Of a stretch of DNA of 64,000 bases, positions 33,321 to 46,927 are shown piece after piece (positions within the stretch are counted from its first letter, which is position 1; each line of letters starts with the position of its first letter). The position numbers and the translations under genes are program-made. The notes beneath the pieces are model-generated. The model did not search any database. It worked only from the letters and a program-made list of their open reading frames with translations, and was not told where the DNA came from. This stretch comes from Tubulanus polymorphus (lineage: Eukaryota > Nemertea > Palaeonemertea > Tubulaniformes > Tubulanidae): positions 8,551,414 through 8,615,413 of the forward strand of contig NC_134034.1 of the NCBI RefSeq assembly GCF_964204645.1. Reading direction: 5' to 3'.

Positions 33321-33768
33321 CCAAGATGGCCGGCATTCAAAGTAGGCCCCATGGCCTAGGCCTATCAGCATTGGATTTAAAGAAACTAAACAAATCTTTA
33401 ATTTTATAAATTAGTGATTTCATAAACGTGTCAAATTCCATCTATAAAAAATAAGGATATCTAGTGGGAGTGTGGGACAGGAAACAAGGAAAATCATTGT
33501 TTGGCCTAGAAATAGATTTTTCTGTGAATAAATCAATGAATTTGCAACAAGTGACACAGGAGTGAAAAAGTAGCAGGTGGGCTGTTACAGCATCCTTTAT
33601 CAACCTCAAGTACCTTCTACAGTCTTGAAGTTGTCTTTGTTAACACTAGAGTGACATAAACTGGTAAGCATGGTATTCTTATTCCAGATTAGCTATAATA
33701 ATGGGGAACACAGGTCCAGTTGTCAAGTGGCCTGACAGTACCAAGCTGGAATCTCTATACCTCTGGGT

Positions 33769-33790
33769 AGTGTGTGTGTGTGTGCGTGTG
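33769..33790 (+). repeat. TG microsatellite
   Basis: Short (TG)n run with one C interruption in the presumed 5' intron of the CXC gene. Confidence 0.8.
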
Positions 33791-33878
33791 TAAGGCCACA
33801 AAAGCCACATAATGTGTTTTATATCTGGCTACTGAAAAATTGCATTGTAAGACATTAACTAATTTCTATTTTTAGGTA

Positions 33879-34447
33879 ATGGCTTGTCTTTTTTGTGGCA
33901 GTGATACAAAAACTGTCATAAAGTCCTCCAGAATCGAGTGTCCGCAATGCAAGTCATCAACGCTGTGATGACATATCTGATAAACTTGAAATTGGAGCAA
34001 CTGATTTCATGTGTCATAAAAACTGTCTTAGCACCTATTGTTCGAAACATTATATCGAGAGACACTTAAAACAAAAACAAACTGCAGAAAGCAAACATGC
34101 CCAACCATCGCCTAAACGCAGAAGATGCTCAACGACGAGATTTAAATTTCGCCAACACTGTTTTCTCTGTGGAGAGGAATGCATCATGGAACGCAACAAG
34201 AAGAATCCTACGAGATGGAGACCAGCATATTCATGTCGGACTGTTACTGGCCAAAGAAATTCATCGAAAGAGGCCTTTCTCTCCCGTGTGATGGAACGAA
34301 ATGATGAGTGGGGTAGAGAGGTAGCATTTCGAATAAATACAGCATTGAGTGACTAGCATGCAGCAGATGCTCGGTACCACAAGGATTGCATTTCGAGACT
34401 CGTCAGTAACCCTCCAAATGTAAGAAATACCAACTCGACAGATACAG
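33879..34447 (+). pseudogene. CXC-family gene, 5' part
   Basis: Starts at ATG 33879 just after an acceptor (TTTTTAG at 33869-33875). A possible 5' UTR exon ends at CTG|GTAAGC near 33663. The first residues carry zinc-ligand pairs (CLFCG, CPQC). After a frame change near 33960 the frame runs through FMCHKNCLSTYCSKHYIERH and CFLCGEEC to a TAG at 34354, beyond which HAADARYHKDCISRL continues in the same frame to copy B. The frame joins exactly across copy B at the target duplication. Same gene as 39675-43473. Confidence 0.7.
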
Positions 34448-35048
34448 CACTAACGCAGTCTCAAATGTTTTGTGACTTTCTCAAAATGTATCAAAAATTT
34501 AACTTATTTTTAGTTCATAAGTCCTCAAATATGCATAAATGAACAGTTAAAAATTGTTGAAACAGGTCGACTCTGCCGTAAAATCAACCTATTAGCAGTC
34601 CGGAATTTGGGATAATATTGGGCTTTAGAGAACATAATGCCTCCGAGGTCTTCACATTGACATAAAAGATTACGTAAGTGATTCACGCGCAGCGCGCGAT
34701 AGGCGCACAATAGAAATCTGAGCCGCGCGTTCTTTGAGTGTCACCAATTAAGAGGACCGCTATTGTGAAAATTGACGTTGGGAGGAATATTCCTCCCAAT
34801 GTCAATCGATGGAAACTTGACCATGGGGTCCGATATTTTAACAATTGACTTTGGGAGGAATATTCCTCCCAAGGTCAAACGAAGAGAATTTGACCTTCAG
34901 GTCTGATATTCAAAGTATCGACTTCGGGAGGAATGTTCCTCCGAATGTCAAACGAAGGAAACTGGACCTGGTCTGTTATTCGAAATATAGACTTTGGGAT
35001 GAATGTTCTTCCAAACCACTAAACGCTAAAAACCTGAGCTTTTAGAAT

Positions 35049-35332
<284 letters not shown>

Positions 35333-37344
35333 TAATTATATTGGTGTAATAATTGTTTTAATAAGTAGTATACTATAACGACGACACCAGACATATTTAG
35401 GCAATTTGAGTGATAATGTACACGGTATTTGAGGGTCTGCGACGAATGATTTATAGAAAGTTGAATAGCTGTAGTGCGGGTTCTAATAATAAGCCTAATA
35501 TAGTCTTCACATCGCAATCAGTTGTTAGAATGCATCTTCATTTTTCTTTTCTTGATCTTCAGTCTTTGGTTAGTTAAATTTTTTCTTCATTGATTGACGC
35601 TGGGAGATCTAGATCAAATTATACTGTTAATCAAATCAATTATTTTACAACTGCAATTTCACACTTGATATTAATATTAATAATCAATATTACTTATTTC
35701 ATTATATAGCGCACTGCTGCAAATTGTAATCAGTGTGTTTTGCATGAGTATAAAATTAACACAAGCTGAAAGAATCGAAATTTAAATACGTGGATGATAA
35801 AAATCAAGTTAAAAGGTGTAGGGACGGAGAGATCTGGCGAGTAAAAAACAGTAATGGGCGCAAAATGGACCCGACCAAAAACGTCGGACCAGGCCCGCGC
35901 ATCAGACAAAAGAATGCGTTTGAATTGCAACTAGCACTGTAAATGATCCACTTCGCTTTGTTTGAGCATTGTTTAGTATCGAGTGAATGGTTTGCGTGTG
36001 AACGCACTCTCTAATTACCAAATTTGGCCCGGGCCAAATCGTCTCCGTGTGATCGCGGCTCATGTGGGTCATGATTGTTGAGAGAAATCTTTCCCTTTAT
36101 GTTTGCAAATTAGCCATTGTCCTAGTTTTAACTTCTGATTTGTACCCTGTTTAGAGGTTTTTATTTCCGTTTGTACTCTTTCATAGAAATACGACAGATA
36201 TCAAATGGAATCTTTGATTAAAGACACTGTAAACCGGTACACACCAATACGTCCATCCATCCGACCTTTACGAGCGATCATCTCATTAATGAGATAATTG
36301 CTCGTAAATCCGACAGCTAAGTTTTACAACTAGAAATATATTAGATCAGATTCCTAATAATAAAATCATTACTATTAAGAAAATGTTATTAATTATGAAT
36401 AAATTCAAAAAGAATTGGCAAAATATGTTGCTTTGAATGGCCTTTAGATATTGGATAGGGCGATTTTGAATTATTTTTGGGGAATTTTATCGAGAAGCTC
36501 AAACTCCCTTAGGCGATAAAGTGTTTAAGGCAGATCTTTCCCGATTATGATCCCACCATATGAATTCCTCTTGAAACTATTATGTATAAACACCTCACAA
36601 TTAACGTAATGACTGAGTGACGTCCTGTTGCACAAGCTATATTACACCATGATAAAAAGTCTATTATAGTCGAGTTGGATTTCTCGATGTATAAATGCTG
36701 GGAGGGTCGGGAGCTTTATGTTCAATAACATTAGGTTCCAATGTTTGCTCTATGGATTTCAAAATAAAAGAAAAATCTACGTTTAAACGTGATATCTGTT
36801 TCTTTACTCGTGACATATCGGGGAATCGCTGCAATAAAATTGGACGATTTCAAAGTATTACAAAATGAGCAAACTGCGATTCTAAGTGATTTTTGCTAAC
36901 AGTATGGATTCTAGCGTATACGCGGATTTGTGTGATATGTAATAAGTATCGTAGCGAATAATCAATGAGAAAAGTATCTACCGTAGCTAGATATGACAAT
37001 TAAAAATCCCCCAGAATATCTCCTTCAAAATGTCTTCATCCGTTCAAAAAAGATCCCCTGGTAAAGATTTCCTATGTAGAAATCTAAAATATCTAAACCC
37101 TAGGTAAACATGGTAAACATACCCTGGGTAAAAACCCCCCAAATATTCATACTTGGTGATTGTCAAGAACATTTCAAAGCACGATGTTTCTCGAATTTTC
37201 AATGAGACTGAAATATGTTTGAACTTTTAAATGAAATCTTTCGTTGCGATAAATTCTTACGGATAAAATAAATTGTAAGAATTAATAAGAGTAATAAACT
37301 TTTATTTGTAATATCTTAAGATTCGAACTGGAATATTTTTGAAC

Positions 37345-37394
37345 TTCAAGAATACCGCAAGTTAACAAAACTTGTTAACTTGCGGTATATTTCA
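37345..37394. repeat. Micro-hairpin inserted in copy B
   Basis: A perfect 17 bp stem, ATACCGCAAGTTAACAA and its inverse, with a 3 base loop (37352-37388), flanked by TTCA at 37345-37348 and 37391-37394. Copy A (about 4697-4705) has a single TTCA and no hairpin. Confidence 0.85.
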
Positions 37395-39674
37395 GCTGTG
37401 CGATACCATGAATTATTAGAAATAACGCACTTTTGATATTAAATATTTTAGATTCAAGCTGGTGTAATATATTTGAAATGTGCGATGAACCCCTTTACTA
37501 AGCTGTGCAATAACTACATGTATATGTACTAATTAAGTATCAATGAAACGTTAATTTGTAGTATGTTTTAATTTAAATAGCATAGTTTGTATGGGCATAT
37601 TGATATCCTTATGGTGTTCGACAGTAAAATATGAATAAATTGGATATACGTATCAATAATACGAATTAATTGACCTTAAGATTGTATCTACTTATAATCC
37701 CTTCAAAGGGAGGGGATAACCTACTTTGAAGAATTGGGGATTTTTACCGAGGGGATTTTTACTCGCTTACTTAGATGTTTTGAATTATTGACTTAGTTAT
37801 TTTATTTAGTTTAAGTTCATCACTAGTAAGTTTATTCATTGACCACTTTTTAAGATGTATTCTATCAACTAATTTCAATGTAAAGACTATAATGCTTCGT
37901 ATATAAATCAATACTAAAGCATTCATACTGCAGGCCACTTAATCTTAAGCTTGATTGTGAGAGCTGTTTAAACATAATGGTCACATGAGTAATTAAATGG
38001 TTGTGTCACAAAGGGAGAAATCTGGCTTAGACATATCATCCCGATATCTGGAGTTCTGGGCTTAGTAACGCATGTTTAGAATGAATTTTATCCGATATTT
38101 TTGTAACATAATGTTTTCTCTCTGCAAATTCCTGACGTTTTCTGGGTGCTAACGTTCAGTGGCTAGTAGGCTGGATTGTATTTTCCCTTATTTCATAGAT
38201 CTCCATGCATATAAACTTGAACTGAACTGAATGGGAACTGAGTTCGGTTAGGAGTAAAAACCTCCTTATCAACTCCTATTTCTGAATTGTATATAAAGGA
38301 GTGAAGAAAGAAACAAACCCTCATACCGCATACACTTTTACGTATAAATGAGAATAATGCTCACTAGGACAATGGCTAATTTGCGACCGTAAATGAAAGA
38401 AATACGACTAGAATATTTTTATTTTTATCATGCGTGACACGCGAATCTCCTATTAACACTAGTAATGAGAGAAGAATCCACACGAATGAAATGTATCAGC
38501 TTCATAATGATCTTTAATCCTTGAATGACCATTCTTAATTAACACAAAACACTTAATATAAATGATTTGTATCGATTACTATAGAATTTCCATTCAAAGA
38601 ATGCATTTATCAAATTACATTGACTCTGAAAATGAACCTTTACACCCGTAAATTAGCTAAACTCGTGCCGTATTAAGCTATTTAGATTTATCGCAGTCTT
38701 GTGAAAATTTGTAAGCAGTCCTAATATATTCCCTGTATAATCAAAACTTAATTTCTATGTTATGCACGTGTTTTAATTACGATTTCCCCTCTACACGTTT
38801 ATCGAGAAGGGCCTGATTACAATCTGATTACAATTGATTGTCAACAAAGTTATAGCAATTTACTGTTAGACAAAGAAAATAAAAAATCTATTTAGTTTTC
38901 TAAAATTGTATGTATGTCTCATACCGTCTCATTACCTCGAACACTGTGTATCGTATCACTCGAAATTCATAAATCTACCTGCCTTTATGGCTTAAAAAAA
39001 CTAATTACACCCACAACACCAATACCTAAAATTCAGGTTATAGCGTTTAGTGGTGGGAGGAAAAAATCTTCCCTAAATCAATATACTTTGAATCTAAGAC
39101 TCGGGTTCATTTTCCTTCAGTTGACATATGACAATATTTCGAATATCAGACAAGGTCCATTTCCCTTCGTTTGACATAGGGAGGAACATTCCTCCCGAAG
39201 TCGATACTTTGAATATCAGACCTGAAGGTCAAATTCTGTTCGTTTGACCTTGGGAGGAATATTCCTCCCAAAGTCAATTCTTTGAATATCGAACCCCTTG
39301 GTCAAGTTTCCATCGATTGACTTTGGGAGGAAAATTCCTCCTAAGGTCAATTTTCACAATAGCGGTCCTCTTAATTGGTGACACTCAAAGAACGCTTGGC
39401 TCAGATTTCTATTGTGCGCCTATCTCGCGCTGCGCGTGAATCACTTTCGTAATCTTTTCTGTAAATGTGAAGACCTCGGGGGCATTATGTTCTCTAAAGC
39501 CCAATATTATCCCGAATTCCAGACTGTTAATAGGTTGATTTTACGGCAGAGTCGACAAGTTTCAACAATTTTTAACTGTTCATTTATCAATATGTGAGGA
39601 CTTATGAACTAAAAATTAGTTAAATTTTTGATACATTTTGAGAAAGTCACAAAACATTTGAGACTGCGTTCACT

Positions 39675-42050
39675 CGAAAAATGTGTGGAGAATATGACCA
39701 ATGACCGTACACGCATGTGGAACAGTACTGAATTATACAACATGTATCTAGAACTGGAAGGGACACAGTTATCTCAGCGAACACTCGTCGACAAGTTGAT
39801 TGAGATCCTGGCTCCAGATTTAATTGTTTTGACATCTCCAGGTATTGTGTCCATTGTAGTTTTTCGCAGCAAGGCGAGACTGAATATTGTTGATGATGCT
39901 AAGAGTGACTGTAATGTACGTAGCATCAGTAATTTGGCCAGAACTATCCGCTCTGAATGTCCAAAATCTGACCCTCGATATTATGCAACACGTATCTCAC
40001 AGCAATCCCTTCTCACTGAATGTAGTGATACGTTATTGGCCCTTCTTGCTTCCATATCTCCCAAATTGGATGGAACATTGCCCGCCATAATGATTGGTCA
40101 TATAGTTACAAGTGCTGTTACTGGTCAGACAACAAGCCTACAGTTAGCCCTGAGTGCATTGTTAAACAAACAACGGAAAATCCTGGATCAGCTTCACAAT
40201 TTCAGCATCACATCTTCATATGACGAACTCCGACGTTTCGGAGTATCATCTGCGATTTCAATGGCTAAGGAACCAAGAGAAATTGCACAATTTGATAGCC
40301 GAAATGGTTTGGTACAACTTGTGGCAGATAACTTTGACACATATCATCTCAAAATAGTCAGAAATCAACACATGGTTTGGCAATGATCATGACGCAAGCT
40401 GCTGCGCAACGGCCAACATTGGCAAACAATGACAACCCCGATACCTCCTCAATCAAACGTCTCAGTAGAGATGTAATGAAGAGACGGCATCTGACCTTAG
40501 GAGATATAAACGTTCAGCGCTACCACGGCAGTAAAAAATCTAAGATGCCTCATAGTTGCACTTAACGTGTTCTTCCATCTCTTGCTTTCCTCGCCACAAC
40601 TCGTGTGTCTTTGAATAGACGAGGATCAGAAGACATGATTTTTTTGAGAGATGTAGTAGCAGAAAAGTCATGTGCATAATACAGTGGCTTCAATACGAAA
40701 CGTGCACGGGAGAGTGGACAGCAAATGCAGTCAAAGTCCAGCCTAGTGTATACTCCATTTCTCGACATGCCTCCAGCTGAACCGGACACAATGAAAACTG
40801 CAATGGTTGAAGCACAGCGCTTGAGTGAATTGACTGGTCAGAAGTTGACGGTACTCACAACAGATCAGCAACTCAATGCGGTGTGTGTCAACGTTACATG
40901 GATTGATGAAGAGCGTTTCAAGTGCTTCGTACCTAGACTTGGTGGCATGCATGCGTTAATGAGCTTTGTCGGAGCATCAGCAATCCTCATGGCAGGTTCC
41001 GGTCTCGAAGATGTACTAAAGTCTACATTTGCCGGTGTGCCCAAGCTTCTATCTGGAGAGAAATTTCCGCAGAATATCAGAGCTTTGCGTATCGTTGTAG
41101 AAGAACTTCTGCGCCCAATCCTAATGGATGATAACAACAATCTACTTACAGTTGACCATCTGGAAGATTATTTAGACAAGAGAATTAAACTGAGTAAAAC
41201 TACAAAACTTTGGGTGGATTGCCTCATCAAACCTGTGCTCATCATGATGGCATTCGTTCCCGCTGAGTGGGAAGGTGACTGGCCACTACAGCTGTATGCT
41301 GTAGAGAAGATGCTGCTATACTTTATCGCTTCAAGTCATGTTAACTATGCGAGGTATGGACTTTACTATTTACGGTCGATACAACGTCTTCCTCGGGAAC
41401 TTCTGAAGAGATTTCTAGCAGGAGAGCATGTAATGCGCCATCAAGATGGACTCTTGAATGGTATCTGGTCAGACTTATTCATCGAATCTACTTACATGCG
41501 GTATGGGCATGGACCTTCTGGCATTATCGGTTCTACCCTTGATGAAACCACCCTTGCTATTTGGGCCCGATCACACAGCACGCTAGGGCAGTTGATGGCA
41601 GATCAGGAATCATTGAAATCATGTACAGCTTGTGCGATAACTAGCCACAAGGAGGAGCGAAAGTTGCGCGTGAAGTCAGATACTGAGGATAGGCTACACA
41701 TCCGAGAAGCACTGTCAACATGCTTTGAAATATTTGACCACAAGACTCATCCAACGACTGGACCTATAGATATATATTCTGGGCAAGTTGTCGATGACCC
41801 AACAGTGAATGTCCACGAAGCACTTCAAATTGGTGAAATTGATAGGGTGAACTACGAAAAACTCTGGCCTGATGGTTTCGACAGTACATTGACAAAGAAT
41901 GTAAAGACTATGGCGAATGCCACCAACCAGAAAAAAACGATTGAACAGTGGACAACAGGTCATCAATACAGAGTTTGTATATGCACGTGTCATCGGACTT
42001 ATGGCGACATCGAGGGAGAACATTTCCATCGAAACATTCTTTGCCTATGA
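39675..42050 (+). pseudogene. CXC-family gene, central part
   Basis: Continues the reading frame interrupted by copy B, starting inside the target duplication. Long open runs 39675-40386 and 40725-42050 are joined by frame changes near 40375 and 40570. Landmarks: NDRTRMWNSTELYNMYLE, then YTPFLDMPPAEPDTM, then PRLGGMHALMSFVGASAILM, then GPSGIIGSTLDETT. The protein belongs to a very large invertebrate family usually annotated only by its C-terminal tesmin/TSO1-like CXC motif. The function is unknown. Its repetitive nature and the inverted repeat around this copy suggest it is carried by a mobile element, which is inference. Confidence 0.65.
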
Positions 42051-42888
42051 ATTGGCTCCACATACAACAGCTCTGTTTGATGACAATGGCGATATACGTA
42101 AGAAAAACAAATAAGTGCTCAAGTCTAAGATGCAGTGTGTCGTCCGGCATACAGACCCACCACAGGTTGTCATCCTTGATGGATGTGCCATACTTTGGAC
42201 AGTTCCATGGCCATCATTGCCAGCAAAGGTTTCGCTATATGTCTCTAATGTGGTATCTGTCATCATGCGCAGACTTGGTACATGTAAAATTCTCCATGTT
42301 GTGTTCGATCGATATTACAAGAATAGTATAAAGTCATCATGCCGAACAACACGTCAGAAAGGGGTCTCGCGAGTTTACAAACTAACAGAAGAGTCACTGT
42401 TACCAAAACAGGCTGTTGCACTCAATGTCAGTGTAAACAAGAATATGATCATTCAGATGATAGTTGATAAGCTATCTGATGTGCAGGTTCCTGCTGGTAA
42501 ACGAATGGTTGTCACTGGACCAGAACTGAAACCAATAGAACTTGGAGTTGGTGCACAGGAGGTGGAAGTGAAACACGAGGAGGCTGATGTGATGATCGTC
42601 TATCATATGATCAACGAGGCTGCTGCTGGCCACTCACCGATCAGAATCGCGTGTGATGACACAGATGTTCTCCTCATACTTGCACACCATCTGCATGCCA
42701 GAACAAACGACATCCCAGAAACTGTACAAGTGTCCATTGAAGAATGTTCTCGAAATCATGCTATCATCAGTGTGAACAATGTGATAAAGGAACACAGATC
42801 TGTTATTTCGAACATTCTATGTGCCCATGCCCTAACTGGCTGTGACACAGTCTCGTCATTCTCCGGAATAGGAAAAGCAACGGTTTAA
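42051..42888 (+). pseudogene. CXC-family gene, PIN-like domain region
   Basis: An open frame from about 42115 holding VVILDGCAILWTVPWP, VKHEEADVMIVYHMI, CDDTDVLLILAHHL and ALTGCDTVSSFSGIGKAT. Spaced acidic residues (ILDG..., HEEAD, CDDTDV, TGCDT) followed by a G-I-G-K turn are what a FEN/PIN-type nuclease fold looks like; I infer metal-dependent nuclease potential. The frame breaks at 42888 in a run of A (TTTAAAAAAAACTG). Confidence 0.6.
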
Positions 42889-43473
42889 AAAAAACTGAAG
42901 TCATTTCCAGATCAGCTTCTTCTTGGGAATCTGACTGTATCGAACGAACATGTTACAGATTCTTGCATGCAGTTCGTAAGATCACTTTACAATCAAATGC
43001 CATTGGACACATTAAGTTTGATGAGAGCTGCCATGTTTACAGCTAAGATTGCCGGCAAGTGCCATACACCACCAAAGTCAAAAACTTTACCACCAACATT
43101 AGCAGCATTCCATGCCCATTGCCAGCGAGCACATTACCAGACGGCGGTATAGATGTCAGCTGGACAACCTTCTCCACCTGACCTCGATCCATTAGAGTAT
43201 GGCTGGGAGAAGAATGGACAGTCACTCAGTCAAGTCCATTGTATTTCAGCGCAGCCAATTGCTCCCAACGAGGTGTTAAATATTGTAAGTTGCCACTGCA
43301 AGGGTGATTGTCGCACTGCGTTGTGCTCATGTTATAAGGTCACCATCACATGTACTCAGTTTTGTAATTGTAATGGCGGGTCATCTTGTCGAAACCCAAT
43401 GACGGTTTCTGCATCTGAGGACACCGACAGTGCTAGTGAAAGTAGTGATGATTATGACGAGATAGACATTTAA
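42889..43473 (+). pseudogene. CXC-family gene, C-terminal CXC domain
   Basis: After a frame change the sequence resumes with MQFVRSLYNQ and FTAKIAGKCHTPPKSKTLPP, a TAG at 43150, then the C-terminal part. The latter holds GYGWEKN-type residues (EYGWEKNGQSL) and a cysteine array CHCKGDC-x4-CSC-x6-C-x3-CNC, the tesmin/TSO1-like CXC pattern, with a serine/acid-rich tail ending at 43473. The CXC motif in animal LIN54/tesmin binds DNA; here it may serve DNA targeting. Confidence 0.7.
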
Positions 43474-43546
43474 CTAACTTGCACTGGTATGTATCGTTCA
43501 ATATGCCTTGACGAAACTGAGAAACAGACAATTTTTCATTATCTGG

Positions 43547-43630
43547 AAAATGGCTGCTACTGGATGACATGTTTCATTTTAGACATTTTTATTACCCAAA
43601 TAAAATTCAGAACACTTTAAACAGTATTAT
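43547..43630 (-). repeat. Right arm of the inverted repeat around the CXC gene
   Basis: Partner of 33237-33320, lying about 75 bases after the CXC stop codon. Outside it 'cggccatctt' recurs at 43682 and 43830, echoing the palindrome CGGCCATTTTCCAAGATGGCCG at 33311. No target duplication could be fixed outside the arms. Confidence 0.75.
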
Positions 43631-45339
43631 TAGACACTTTGACTGATCTAACTGGATGATTTTAAAAAATCCTTAAAAAACAGCGGCCATCTTAGAATTC
43701 AAGATTTTGCAATTTCAAAATGTTAAACGTCGTAATCAGTTTTGGAATACCAAAGAACATGTGAATCGATACCAAGATCGTGAAAATCGGACATTTATAT
43801 ATCTTCTTCAATATTTTTCCCACAGGGGCGGCGGCCATCTTGGATTTTGGGGTTTTGACGAAAACGCTCAAGAGTGCCAGTCTGGCACTCATCAGATTTG
43901 GATTCAGCACCCCAAAATCTAATAGAAACAGCAAAAAACTGACTAGATATAAAAAAATGAAGTTCGGCTAAAAAACAAGGTTTATCTCTTGGACTACTGC
44001 GGAGAAACAAGGTATCATTTTTGTTTAGCCTAAGACATTATTTACTTAATGTACCTCCATACTGAATGGGGACAAGAAAAGCATTGCTGTTTTTCAATTC
44101 AAGTGATTGTCTGAAATAAAGGATTTAAATTAAAGAAACTAGTATCGTGTTTTTCATCCATTAATCTCGTGAAAATTTTCATGAGGTGTGATTTGTCATT
44201 ATTTTTGGGGTAATCATATATATGGAATATGTTTTTCCGTTGCATTTTCTGATAGCTGTGAAAGTTACCTTTCATTTGGTGTAAAGATTATCTGTCTATC
44301 TTCATAAATAAAAAAGTTATGAAGATTTTAGTACATGTAGTATCCCAGCTCGTTGTTTAATTGCATCGGTCATATACCTTGGGCACAAAATACCTTTCGA
44401 GGGAAAAACGGGAGGGTACCAAAGGGTTAAGGTTTTATCTTCTGCTTTTATGTAACAACAAAAGTTTCGAGTCGGCATTACTAGAAATCTTACATCGGTT
44501 ATCCCAGATTTGAGCGTATTGGTCCCGCGGTCGCAAAGACGACAGGCTGCGTGCGTGCTGCGTAATCAGGATTAGGGGGTGTCTGTCTGGTCGTGCCACA
44601 AATTCCCAAGGCCATTTGTTTCAGAGGTTGTAGGCGTTCAAATTGCCGTTTTCATGCGATCCGAGTATAATATATGATACATAATATCAGAAGAAAATTT
44701 GTTGCTGTTTCAAAGTTTGGCCCAAGATTTTATCATTCGACATTTCACCGTTAATTCCAACGGGTATTGGCCTAGTGCGCCGCGCGCATACAAACACGTT
44801 TAGGTTTGACATTTTTTTTCCTGCAGTTTGATAATGTATTTAATAAAGTTTCAATTGCATTTTCTCGAAAATTGATATATACGCACAGAGATTCGCGCTT
44901 GTTGCTCTCTGCTCCTCAGTCGGTTAGTTATAGCGCGCTTTTTGATAGATACAGTGCGTCACATTCTATGTAATCTGATATGTATTTTTCTTCAACGCGA
45001 CTTATGTTTCATGTGTAGGCGCGCGTATTTCTTTCATTTTTTTCAAGTAACAAAGACAACGACCCAGACAAAATCAAGAAGAAACCATCACAAAATCCAC
45101 AAAACAAAGAAACCAACAAAAACAAAAAAAATCAACGCGTACATACATAAAGACAATAATTATATTCGACGAGTCGAGTCCTCAGTACGTAGGTAAAAGG
45201 CGAAGCAAATCTTTTTCACTTTGTAGTGCACTGATTTCCTGTTCTCATTTTGAAAATTAAACATTATAACATTATCATTTTCTCTTTAACAAACAATATA
45301 ACATTTTGTCTCTTTGCACTCATATAAATTAGACGCATT
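43631..45339. other. No gene; CXC element flank and LINE-1 5' flank
   Basis: Short overlapping frames on both strands at 43690-44010 look like chance. From about 44880 the sequence precedes LINE copy 1 and may be its 5' UTR, but it shows little likeness to the 5' UTR of LINE copy 2. No histone start codon was found here. Confidence 0.5.
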
Positions 45340-46316
45340 ATGACTACTCTCTTAGACAGGTCAGCTACCCTGATCTTTGAACCTGAGCCCGACGGTAATG
45401 ACAATAGGCACATTACTCAAACAGAAATCATAAAACACCTCCAACAGTACGACATTGAACTATCAGAAATATGCCAAGTGTCGAGAACGTCTGATAACAC
45501 TTATGAGGTCAGTTTCACTGATTCCTGAACGATAGGAGGATTTCTGGCAGACATGAAATATAAGATACCCTCAATCAAGGGCACTCGAATAAATTTTCAA
45601 CGTGCACCCAACGTTACATCGGACACGAAGCCTTTTGTGTGGCTTCACATATATGGGGCACCCTTTGAACTGGCAAGCCAAGACATAGACAAAAAACTTT
45701 CGGAAAAATACGGGTTCAAGACCCTTTCGCATAAAAGAGGGGTTCTCCAGTACTATCCGCAAATCTTTTCGGGAGTCCGCCACTTCAAGGGCTACATTGA
45801 TAAGCCTATATATCGTACCATGTACGTTAAAAAAGCCAGGATCACGGTCAAGTACGATGGCCAAATAGAACAACCTCCTCTTTGCTACGTATGCCGCGAG
45901 AGGGGGCACATAGTAAAGGACTGCACGAAAGATGCTGCACAACACCAGCTCATCAACAGCATCTAAAGTACGCACAGGCGGTATTTATACCACATACTGT
46001 AGCCTTCCCAAGAACTGGCCCAAATACCGCTCCCCGAACCAAGGATCGAGGAAGCCGACGAGCTAAATGATCAGGATCCACCTCCACTAACCCAACCAAC
46101 CGCATACACCTTGGACGTGACATCCAAATATACACGGATATGATCGATCTACCGATATATCCTCCTATGATACGCTCGTATGATGATAAAGCTGAACCTC
46201 GTGTGTCGAGCCAGGCTCTAACATCGACCCCAAAAAGACCAAGAAGCACACCAGAAGAAAAAATAGACAAAAGAATGAAAACCTCCACAAAGAACATACA
46301 ATTCGTTGATGTCTAA
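45340..46316 (+). pseudogene. Tx1-like LINE copy 1, ORF1
   Basis: The RNA-binding ORF1 protein of a non-LTR retrotransposon. It starts at ATG 45340, runs to a stop at 45526, and resumes at 45553-45966. Blocks: EICQVSRTSDNTYEVSF, YGAPFELASQDIDKKL, KRGVLQYYPQIFSGVRHFKG, PIYRTMYVKKARITVKYDGQ, then a CCHC knuckle CYVCRERGHIVKDC. The same order and wording recur in LINE copy 2. A third frame carries the basic C-terminal tail to about 46316. The lengths and knuckle suit Tx1-clade ORF1. Confidence 0.8.
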
Positions 46317-46321
46317 ATTAT

Positions 46322-46633
46322 ATCTGCATGGATCTAAATCCTCTAAACGTGGTAACCCTCAATACTGAGGGCCTATCAACCAAAATTCCTGACATTGTCG
46401 CACAAATTAAAAAAATTTGGAAAACCAATTATCCTACTACACGAAACCCACAACCCCCCTGAAAGAACGATCAAATACCTTGAAAACAAGACTAGCAACC
46501 ATATTTTCAACAACCCAGCAAGCTGGAACCATGTTTCTAATTCCCAACATAATAGCAGCCGAACACTATATAACCTTTCCGATTTTTAATACCAGGACGA
46601 CTATCACATATCTATTTAAAAACAAAACTATAG
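46322..46633 (+). pseudogene. Tx1-like LINE copy 1, start of ORF2
   Basis: The first about 100 codons of the AP-type endonuclease. NVVTLNTEGLSTKI matches the CSLNTEGLSTKI of copy 2. A frame change follows, then truncation at about 46633, where the inverted H3 promoter begins. The loss of most of ORF2 means the copy was cut by the histone-side rearrangement, not by ordinary 5' truncation. Confidence 0.75.
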
Positions 46634-46851
46634 CAATAGTACGACGATAGTGTCGCCGGCCGGTTTATCGACGCTCTTTCGGCGCGCTGCGCGAACGCGA
46701 TTGGCTCGCATAGCCGGGCGCCGATTGGTCGGCCGGCTATTTGAATAAAGGAAGTGAAGCGCCGGGAGCAGCCGGCGGCCGCGATGGACGCGTTTCGTTC
46801 GATGTAAATAAATACTACCTTCCCTCAGTGATGTACGCCGATATCTGTAAT
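46634..46851 (-). promoter_or_regulatory. Histone H3 promoter copy, proximal part
   Basis: Inverted near copy of 32256-32501, with CGTACTATTG at its downstream end, GCGATTGGCTCGC (CCAAT box on minus) and the same CCGGCTGCTCCCGGCGC block. The H3 start codon itself is missing because the copy ends at 46634. Upstream it is interrupted by the ISL2EU element and continues at 57653. Confidence 0.75.
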
Positions 46852-46927
46852 GGGGAATGTCAGTTAGTCGTCCACTATGATATTTATTTATCTGTCATCT
46901 ATAAACATAAATCAGCCTTAAATCACG

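Noticed and set aside
40865-41140. Minus-strand frames opposite the CXC gene
   Set aside because: Shadows of the long plus-strand CXC frame.
44880-45339. LINE copy 1 also inserted in a histone gene
   Set aside because: No histone start codons or promoter block could be found upstream of 45340.
45571-45975. 134-codon minus-strand frame
   Set aside because: Exact antisense of the LINE ORF1, which has a clear zinc knuckle on plus.
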